Source: Zychaea mexicana
Lineage: Eukaryota > Mucoromycota > Mucoromycetes > Mucorales > Lichtheimiaceae
Reading direction: 5' to 3'
Assembly: GCF_025766255.1 (NCBI RefSeq)
Contig: NW_026516787.1
Location: forward strand, 1-64,000
DNA length: 64,000 nt
The first letter of the stretch is position 1; each line of letters begins with the position of its first letter. The notes under the pieces were generated by a model. The model had not been told where the DNA came from. It did no database searches and saw only the letters and a program-made list of their open reading frames with translations. Shown here one piece after another: positions 55,778 to 64,000 of this stretch. A program made the position numbers and the translations under genes.

Positions 55778-58180
55778 ATGTCTAAGGAGGAAAAAGGCAT
55801 CATTAATGAAGAACACGTTGAAGGTGGATCAACTAGCGAAAGCAGGAATCCTAATGTATGAAAAAAAGCAGTACTGGGCTGTGTTCTGCAAGAAAGGTGG
55901 GAAAAAATGTGGGGACCTGTAACCAAGATGCTGTTTTCAGGATACATATCAACAAGGACCTTCATCGTCGTTAGCGACGGATGAGACTTGTAGCAATAAT
56001 CGCCAATGTGACGACGAGGTGGATGCTTTAGAGCCACACCCAGTTGTTGATGGTGGCATTGCATGGCTCGTGGCTATTGGGACAACATCTGCATTTTTCT
56101 TTGCGGGCCTTCCACTCTCTTGGTGTGTTACAACGCAGTAAATTGATATTCTAAATTTTTTGAGACAAGGCTAATTTCTATTCCTGGTTGTTTGTGTTTA
56201 GGGGTAAGGGATCCAGAACAGCTTATCATTTTTCAAATTTTGGGCCTCGATACAATTGTACTTAATATGATTGTCATTGATGCTATCACAGGTGTCATTC
56301 AAGATACTTATTTGAAGAATCAAGTATTTTCGGAACCGAACCTAACAATCTTGCTGACATTAGTTGGAAGCTTGAATCAAGGATGCATGTATATTTTTAT
56401 TCCTGCAACCAACATGCTCTATGTGTCCTGGGGACCTAGAAAGCTGACGATTATTGGATCCATTTTAATCTTTCTTGGCCTCATGCTAACTGCGGAAGCA
56501 AATGCGGTATGTAATTACCCACAATAACAGAACCATCATGTATGCTTCTTTTTCTCGTGTGCCCTATGGGCATACCAAATTCTCAAAGAGGCACTAAATG
56601 TATATATAAACCGTAGATATGGCAAATGCTACTATCTCTAGGCGTATGCACTGGCTTAGGTGTATCGATTATGTATGGCGTAAGTACATGGTGTATAAAG
56701 CTAATTTGAGGCGAAACAAACAAGTACTACGATAAAACACATATACAGTTTCAATATTCACTCAATTACGCATATACACAGGTCGCACTTCGATGTCTTC
56801 CGCAGTGGTTTGTCAAAAAACGAGCAACGGCGTTCGGTATCCAAGCAAGTTGTAATCCATTTGCAGGATTGATACTTCCATTTATAATTATACCCGTGAA
56901 CAATACCCTCGGTCATAAATGGTACATATGCGTTCACCATACTATATCATTTAAGAAAAAAGACCTACTCTACATCAGAAGTTCCATGATAATGCAATAA
57001 CGAGTAGGATTTTTCGCGTCCTAGCGTTCATCTCGCTAGTAACAAACGCTATAGCCATTGCGTTCACTAAGGATCAACCCATCGCAAGGAGGAAGATGAA
57101 ACAAAAGGGAGCGGTAAAGGTTAAAAATTTCGACTTTACCATTTTCAGAAATATAAATGCCCTCCTTTGGTTGCTAGCTGGATTTTTCTCTGTCAGTGCT
57201 CGATTAATCGTATTTACTTTTATACCATGTAAGAAAATCACTATTCGAACTCCTTGGAAAAATAATGAATGCACAACATACAGATGTGATATAGTAATAG
57301 CCACCGAAATCATTAGCGTACGGGACCTATTTAGGCCTTTCGGATACCCAAGTGGCAGCCGTATCAGCAATTGGATCTGCTATGAATTTTTTTGGTCGAA
57401 TGACTTTAGGGTGAGCATAACGTGTAAAGCACATGTATGGGGACAAACGCAACTCGTTACATATATGTTTACTGTCTATCTCTTTCAAACTTTAGCACAG
57501 TTGCAGATCGCATCGGTCCCCTGAACATGTACCTGGTGAGCATGTCAGTCTCTGTGATAGCCGTCTTTGCTATCTGGATGTTTGCGTATAGCTTTGCAAC
57601 ACTTCTTGGATTCATTATTGTTTATGGTTTATTTTGCGGACAGTGGCCAGTCGTGAGTATGCTATATGTCGTTCCAAAAAAAGCAGTCCTAGAGGTGTGA
57701 GAGCAATAGTGCAGTATGCATACTGTAGTGGTGGATCAAATCACCAAAGTTCAGAAACACTAAACTGTTTTTTCGTTAGATCCATCTGTAACTGTAAGCA
57801 TAGTAGGAATGGACAGGTATGTTGTCGATTACAAAAATAGCGAAAGTATATGTGGTGATGGGTACAGCTTCTACACACATGCTTTTTCTAATTGGAAAAA
57901 AGGAACTAATAAAGTAGTGTTGGTGATTTGACAACTGATACATACGTAATTTACTTATTCCGGTAGATACCCTTCAGCTACCAATTTTATCATGCTTTTG
58001 ATGGCATTTGACATTGTGCTGCCAGTGATTGCTAGTATTGTTGGAACGAGTGTTAGGATTGGCGGTAACGATGCGTTTATAATTTACAAGATTATTGGAG
58101 GTGGAATCAATGGTATTTGCGCTCTGATTGCCATAGCTCTCAAGTTTCGAATGGGTAGAAGTTGGATGGCGAAAGTGTAA
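55778..58180 (+). CDS. MFS transporter, monocarboxylate (MCT/SLC16) type
   Basis: Membrane transporter of the monocarboxylate-porter family, usually proton-linked uptake or export of small organic acids; substrate unknown. Exons: 55778-55855, 55941-56122, probably a 2-nt exon 56202-56203, then 56292-56506, 56617-56679, 56782-56921, 57008-57228, 57317-57410, 57496-57656, 57780-57816 and 57967-58180; 468 residues. After an acidic tail come the family TM1 motif DGGIAWLVAIGTTSAFFFAGLPLSWGV, IGSILIFLGLMLTA, the TM4-5 loop LRCLPQWFVKKRATAFGIQASCNPFAG, a basic central loop, GLSDTQVAAVSAIGSAMNFFGRMTLGTVADRIGP and MDRYPSATNFIMLLMAF. All phases agree. For the exon ending at 57656 I used GTATGC rather than the nearby GTGAGT, because only that one keeps frame into PSVTVSIVGMDRYPSA. 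The TGG-GGT junction can also be made with one intron giving Cys instead of Gly. Confidence 0.9.
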
Positions 58181-58672
58181 TACTATATGTAATTATTGAT
58201 ACGTAAATATCTACTAAAATGCCACTACAGCAACACAAATGAGTACATGATCTAATCGTTGCGTACGAAAGGTGGAAATTTGTAATGCGCGGTAGATTAC
58301 AGTATAAGCATCACCAGCATACGATCTAATATAAGAGACAAAGTGCCTATGATAAAGGATAAACAAAAATGTGGCGTACAGAAAGACGGAGAAAACTTCA
58401 AAATGACATTTTCTTTATGCGAAGAAGAGCTATATTATAATATTGCTAGTAGTGTCGCCTGTATTAAATGCAAAACTGTGCTATCAAAGGTTGACGATCA
58501 AAAGAGTGCTTGCTGTTTGAACTTATTTCCACAATGCGTGGTCGGGGCATTGATGCCAATGCATTGACGTTACACGACCGCACTGCGAATGAAATCACAC
58601 GAATATTATAGTTCGCAGCAGCTCGAAAACATAACCAACGTCTTTTTCTCTCTCTCATACTTTTATTTGACA
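58181..58672. other. intergenic region
   Basis: A plus-strand frame at 58343-58567 (MPMIKDKQKCGVQKDG...) starts with ATG-like context but contains no recognisable domain; its cysteines (ACIKCKTVL, ACCLNL) are not spaced as a known finger. Treated as unsupported. Confidence 0.35.
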
Positions 58673-60496
58673 ATGGCAAAGAAGAAATCAGCTGGTAAGT
58701 GCTTTTTCTCTTACACAACTTAAAAGTAAAAAGATTGATTTGCTCATTAGCCTTTTCTCGCCGTCCTCAACTTTAACAATTCAATACCACAACCCCTTAC
58801 TTCCTTTCTATCTATGAAATGCACAGATCCAGAAGTATCAAAGGATCCTGTAAAGCAAGCACAATGGCTTCGTCGTACATTGGTTGATTGCAATCTAGAA
58901 CGTTTAGAAACTATTGAGGATCGTTCGTTAAATCGACTCCCAACGGTCTCATAAGCGGCTCATATTGTGGTGCATGGACCGATCCTACTTCACCTTTTCA
59001 GACTGGCTTTCACAAAGATTCGGTTGTTGGCGCATTTCTCTTTAGGCTTTTTGTAAGTTTGTGTGTGAAAAGGGCCACGTTCTAGAAGTTTCAATAGATC
59101 CACTCAACCCATTTTTTTTATATTTTAGGCTGTCAGAGATGCACTCGACGCATGCCCAAAAAATGAATCACTCACTATAGTATCCAAAGACGAATCTGTA
59201 GTGAATGGTTAAGTATATTGTCTTTATTCTGTTGTGCATCTTTCTATTTACACTGTTTCCCGCTAATAGTACTGAGCAATATCTGTTATTTAGTCTTGAA
59301 CAGCAAGCCTTTGACCAACAAACATCGATTTCTCCGCTATATCTTAAATCCATTGCTGACAGAACTCAGAGAGAAGACAATTTCTCAGAAAGCAGAGACT
59401 CGTGCTGTTTGGGTAAGATTAAACCTTTAAAGAAAACGTCAAGAAGGGCCTGGGCGGGGGTTACCCGGTATTGCTTTTCTTACTAATTATTGATACTGTT
59501 TCTATTTTGATGAAGCTCTCACAAACTGGTGATCCCTGGATTACTGCGCTTATGCGTATTTCAAACAAAGTTGCCCACGCGATATGCAAATATAGGTAGA
59601 TTTCCGAGGGGTTTTCTTATGAGCGCGTAAAGAGGTTTGATCTTTTTTTTTTTCTTTCAACTCACTCTTAATCTATCCATTATCTACTAGTCTTCAAAAA
59701 ATGGTATATCATTGGCAGCAACAGCAATTGAGAACACAGCAACGTTTTCAGGCGTAAACGTAAGATTAAACTTGGAAGCCAAAGCAGTATCACCAAGACC
59801 GTTTATACCATCGCTCGCTGGTTTGTCGATCCAGCCACTTGCATTAAGCTCAGTACAGAAAGCATCTTCTGCTGCGCCGCAACGCTCGCCGCTCCCTCAT
59901 CATCATTATCATCATTACCACCACCACCAGGAACAGGTGCTAATGTTGTGCTTTCTTCTTCAAATCGACAGCAGACGCGGGCTTCTTTGGATGATAATGT
60001 GCAACATGCACGTTTTGCCGATCTTGCTCGTGGTCGTGCAGCGGATTCGATAAGAAGTAACACACATGGCACTGCGTTTACGTTTGGTAATTGTGATGAT
60101 AGTCGTGCGGGTCCAAGCGGCTCTAGGGATGGTGGTAGTGGCAGCAGTGGCAAGAACAAGAGAAGAACAACGCCTTCATCATCACCTTTATCATCTCAAC
60201 AAGCCACTTCTACACCATGGGTTCATATACCGACAGAACAGCACCACGAGGATACAGAAACTTCTTTGGGAAGAAAGCGTGAGATATCAAATATGAGTGC
60301 GACTATGCGACAAGAAGGACCTGCACGCAAGAAGAGAAGAGGATCTACATGCAATGATGATCAGGAAGACGAGTTCCAAGATGCAGTCGATACACATGAT
60401 CAACAACAGCAACAACAAACACTGCCACAAGGAGAACTCTTGAATTCAATAAACGAATATGTCACCAACATATTCCGTTCGCGTGGTAGTAGTTAG
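58673..60496 (+). CDS. RNase H-like fold protein with a reading-frame break
   Basis: Exons inferred: 58673-58694, 58827-59052, 59129-59207, 59294-59412, 59516-59595, 59691-59753 and 59854-60496. The start is MAKKKSA, then VKQAQWLRRTLVDCNLERLETIEDRS. At about 58925 the frame must shift by one base to read on into STPNGLISGSYCGAW, FLFRLFAVRDALDACPKNES, LTIVSKDESVV, NKHRFLRYILNPLLTEL and KVAHAICKY. This alternation resembles an RNase H fold (strands, then AVRDAL helix, then LTIVSKDESVV where active enzymes have a YTDSKYVV-like strand). The catalytic Glu expected in the first helix is not evident, so activity is doubtful. The last exon is a disordered, basic and polyQ tail (RKREISN, ARKKRRG, QQQQQQ) that may be nuclear. 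Without the shift the protein stops after about 60 residues. Confidence 0.5.
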
Positions 60497-61079
60497 TAGT
60501 TGTGACAGCAACAGAAGAGGATATTGATCGCTCTTCACGTTTATTTGTATACCAATTCCTCTCTCTCTCTCTCTCCTCCCCCTTCCCTATTTGTTTTTCA
60601 TCATCTTTTCAGTTCAGCATCGCAGTAGTCCTCTTTATGTCATAAATATAGTAAAATTCATCAGTATATTACTTGTATGCTTTTGCATGTAGCATAGCGC
60701 TTTTGCTTTTTAGGAATGACGTCGGTTTGCGATGAAGAAGTCTGCTGCTAGCCTGGATAAAAGCGTGCCCGGAACTGGATTATTACTGCGTATATGTTTT
60801 ATTTTTTTCCTTACGCACTGAGCAGCGTAAAACAATGAAAACTGGTATCATGATAAACATGTACACAAAAATGGGAATCTGACGCGTGTGTGACGCGTAA
60901 GAATTGCTCATGTGCGTACATGCAAACAATGAAATCCGCGTTCATTATCGTTGTGGAAGTATATGACGTGCTGCTGAGCTTGGTGACCCTTTGATATTTA
61001 GCATAAAAAATAATCAAACGTGAACTCTTTTACACATAGCAACGCGTCCCTCCTTTCAATTGTGCCTTTTTTTACAGCC
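60497..61079. other. intergenic region
   Basis: Contains a (CT)n tract at about 60559-60574. No gene seen; the 3' half is the leader of the PWWP gene. Confidence 0.5.
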
Positions 61080-63694
61080 ATGGCCACAGCATCAAATCCT
61101 GAAGCATACAAACCAGAGCGTCTTGCAAAACCTACGACAATCTCTCCCGGAGAGCTACTTTTTGTCAGAGTTAAAAACTGGCCTTGGTGGCCTGCTATTG
61201 TAAGATCAGTAGATTCAAGAAACCTCTGTCCCTTGCAGAATGATCTTTAACAGATTTTTTCTAAATGACTTATAGATCGTTGCCGACGATGAAGTCACAC
61301 CCGATGTTGTTAAAAGTCTTGCAAAACCTAACGAGAACCCAACTAGCGAACAATACTACATTCTCTTCCTTCATTCATTTGATTTGTACGTCTTTTAAAT
61401 TTTTATCGCGATTTTCGTACTCTTTTCTTCATTGCGACTAAACTTGCTACGTTTTAGCGGCCGTGTTCCGATCGAAAAAATACGGGTATTCGATCATTCA
61501 CAGGCCCAAGCAGCGCTTAGTAACACTTTGATTAAAAGATTGGATCTGCGAGCAGCACTGCGTCTGGCGTTGGATCCAGAGCATGCTCTATCCCTACACC
61601 GCCCGTTTATCGACAAGGAGATGGAGCGTGATTGTGGAACGATATCGCAAATGGAATTTGATGCTTGGGACAATAAGCAAAAGAAAGTAAGAAGAAAACG
61701 GGCAGCAGTCGAGAGAACACTTTTGGCCCAATTGATGGAGATGCCGTCTACCGACTCTGAAAAACAACAACCATCGACAAAGACACTGCCGGCACAAAAG
61801 ACAAATCAGGCCCCAAAAGAAGAAACACAAGGGCGATCGGAAAACGAGACGCAGCATAAAGGAGATCAAGATGAGGAACAAGCGAAAGGACGCGGAAAAC
61901 GACATGTAATGAACAAAACGGTCGAAGCCAGCAGCAGCAGCACCACCGGACAACTAAAACAGCAACCAGCGCGAAGCACAAGGCGGAAACAAGTCATAAA
62001 GCATGAAGGCGAAACTGTTGTCGAGCAGCCGCAATCTGTAAAACAAGAAAAAGCAGAAGAAGTCGAGGTAACCGTCGACGACTCACCAGCACCCGCAGAA
62101 ACGCAGCAACCGGTCGAAGAATCACAGCAATCCACACGAACCGATCCGCCATCTCAAACAACAGCTGAGGAGTCGCAGGAAAGCCTTAAACCTGGGCTGA
62201 CTGAACAACCGCAGCCAACATCTATCCAGTCACAGAAACTTGTTGATGAAGAAGCAGCACAGCTTCTTCCAGCCGATCATGTCAAATCTCCACCAGTCAC
62301 TACTACTATTGCTACTGAGCAACCCATCCAAAACGAGGAACAACGACAACACATGCAGCATCAGGCATCGGCATCGGAAAGTCTTCCTCAAGAGTCAGTT
62401 CATCAACAACCACTCCAAGAACAACAGCAAAACATGGAACGAAGGAGTCGGCGGAAATCCTTGAGTCCAGAGAAATCAGAGAGCTCCCAACGACCACAGG
62501 AACAGCGACGAGGCACGCCTTCCATCGGTGCTACTAAGCGTGAAGCCGAAGAACCACACGATGACGCCGAGAAGCCTCAGAAAAAGCGAGTGGTATGCTA
62601 TTCTCTTTCATGATTGTTAAGAAAGAGATTGGGATGAAGATCTCGACAATGTTATACACGATTTTGATTAATCTTTTTTTATCTGTTGTAGCGACGTACT
62701 ACCAACGATAACGATGATGATGATGATGTACAGATGCAGCAAGCAGACACCCCACAACAAGAGCAACAAGAGCCTGGACGAGGACAATCCCCAACTGATG
62801 TGGCCGTAGTACCTTTATCACCTGGCGCTCGGGTGCCCGCTGCAGAATTGAATCGTCATCTACTGGAACTTCCGAAAGACGACTCCAGAGTGACCATCAA
62901 TAACAACGACGACAACGTCAACAACGACCAAGTTATCGAAGAAAAACCAGAAGCCATGCAAGTTGATGAAGAGATCCAGACTCCTGTACCAACAGCTACC
63001 ACGACTACAAGCGAAAACGTTGTAGCAGTAATAGAATCGCCACCACAACAAGTTGCTGAAGTGATAGAAGAAACTGGGATAGCGACGACGATGATTACAG
63101 CAGCGACACCAACAAACGAGCAGCAACAACAACAATCTGTCCTTGTTCCCAACGGTAGCGATGACACTGCTGCTTATACTACCAGTCATGCTGATGAGCG
63201 GCTGACAGAGGAACGGCAGTTCAAGCGTGCCATCATCATAAAGTACCGGCTACAAACACTGATTGAGAGACATCGTCCGGTAAATTTCCAGTGGGGGGAT
63301 TTTGCGTGGAGGAAAAGGATGTGTGATATTGTTTGTGTGTGGGCACTAAATTCGCCGCTTTTTTGCGAGGATCCTTCTTAGGGCAAGTGGCCAGTAAAGG
63401 ATAATCGATTAATGAGAGTGGCGATCAATGACATTCGCAAAGCTCAACTGTCCAAGAACACTGTACAGGTAAAGTACTACAACGATCGATAGTGGTGCGA
63501 AGGGTATATTTGTTCCTCTTTTTCCCTTTCAACTTACAGTTTGTCAACTTTTGGTTCACACACACGAATACAGCTCCTGCACCTGCGGCACTGGGTATCG
63601 TTGGCATCCAAATATACATTCTCAAAGGAAAAGGATATTGTGTTTGACTACAAGGCCGAACTAGCCAGTATTTTGGATAGCTGGGATCCATAAA
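61080..63694 (+). CDS. PWWP-domain chromatin protein
   Basis: Nuclear histone-reader-type protein. Exons: 61080-61199, 61276-61385, 61458-62592, 62692-63279, 63382-63468 and 63575-63694; 719 residues. The PWWP domain (about 18-95) has PGELLFVRVKNWPWWPAIV, with the PWWP core read as WPWWPA, then EQYYILFLHSFDFGRVPIEKI. A helical segment ALRLALDPEH follows. The middle (about 150-600) is disordered, rich in Gln, Glu, Thr and Ser, with basic patches (KRHVMNK, RRKQVIK). The C-terminus (about 625-719) is a compact helical region: FKRAIIIKYRLQTLIERHRP, NRLMRVAINDIRKAQLSKNTVQLLHLRHWVSLASKYTF and ELASILDSWDP. Its layout recalls the integrase-binding or TFIIS N-terminal-like helical bundle found C-terminal to PWWP in LEDGF/HDGF2; this is inference. 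Methyl-lysine nucleosome binding is expected from the family. Confidence 0.88.
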
Positions 63695-64000
63695 AACCCA
63701 TTTTTATGTACTTTTTGAATAATAATAATAATAATAACGATCCCACAGTCAGCATCACCATGCATCCACCCCATTCATCATCTCCTTTTTTACAAACGTA
63801 TGGATCACTGCTACTAGACTGTAGGGCGTGCAATTGATATCAAGTGCCATGGGAATAATTTACATAGCGGCGTAAATATACCATATCTGGGGGGGTGTGG
63901 GTTGTTTGGATAGCTTAAAAACTTGAGCTATGGCCCTACTAATTGCTCCAGTATTTTAGTTCGATTGGGGTGCCATCATGCAGCATGTTTAGGTCAGATG
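63695..64000. other. 3' flank of the PWWP gene
   Basis: Contains an AAT microsatellite at about 63721-63736. No gene seen before the window ends. Confidence 0.5.

Noticed and set aside
57652..57657. GTGAGT donor in the second MFS gene
   Set aside because: Stronger by consensus, but it leaves the wrong phase for the next exon; GTATGC five bases later keeps the frame into MDRYPSA.
59712..60053. Plus-strand frame MAATAIENTATFSGVN... with a His-rich stretch
   Set aside because: It overlaps an intron and the start of the last exon of the RNase H-like gene in another frame; the correct splice phases favour the other frame.
1..64000. CRISPR arrays, bacterial operons, rRNA genes
   Set aside because: None seen; intron-rich eukaryotic genes throughout, and no regularly spaced short repeats or rRNA sequence.

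Overview
The window reads as nuclear DNA of a filamentous fungus, most likely an early-diverging Mucoromycota (Mucorales-like) genome. Genes are dense and carry many short introns, mostly 50-130 bp GT-AG, and every recognisable protein is a fungal or opisthokont orthologue. The placement is an inference from protein style (paired C2H2 fingers, many-C2 tricalbin, METTL23-like enzyme) and from intron density; nothing here fixes the species. I rebuilt exon structures by hand from splice signals, reading phase and family conservation. CDS spans run from start codon to stop codon, with exons in the evidence text.

Left part (1-12.6 kb): about 3.5 kb of AT-rich DNA with no supported gene; ribosomal protein eL8 (+); ARL5-type small GTPase (-); a single-exon F-box protein (-); the TFIIH subunit Ssl1/p44 (-); an MFS transporter of the vesicular-amine/DHA1 type (+).

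Middle part (12.6-31.1 kb): a 3 kb gene-poor stretch; a C2H2 zinc-finger regulator (+); a heterotrimeric G-protein alpha subunit (-); a mitochondrial-looking single-domain rhodanese (-); the ubiquitin shuttle Dsk2/ubiquilin (+); a weak small ORF (-); a small secreted Ala/Gly-rich protein (+); a METTL23-like methyltransferase (-); a small 94-residue protein (+).

Right part (31.1-64 kb): a 1538-residue tricalbin with SMP and six C2 modules (+); RNA polymerase III subunit Rpc25 (+); Mtc6-like membrane protein (-); the ESCRT-0 subunit Vps27/HRS (-); a decayed unidentified gene (-); an F-box/LRR protein (+); a decayed, repeat-bearing gene-poor region from about 48.8 to 55.7 kb; a monocarboxylate-type MFS transporter (+); an RNase H-like gene with a reading-frame break (+); a PWWP-domain chromatin protein (+).

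The genes do not form a pathway cluster. They are housekeeping and regulatory functions: ribosome, Pol III, TFIIH, Golgi and endosome traffic, ER-plasma-membrane contact, ubiquitin shuttling, G-protein signalling. The most unusual features are in splicing: two GC-AG introns, probable 2-nt and 3-nt micro-exons that each restore a conserved glycine in a transporter, a 10-nt exon inside a methyltransferase SAM motif, and a 264-nt tricalbin intron that is open and frame-neutral. The 50.4-54.5 kb region looks like a decayed repetitive element.
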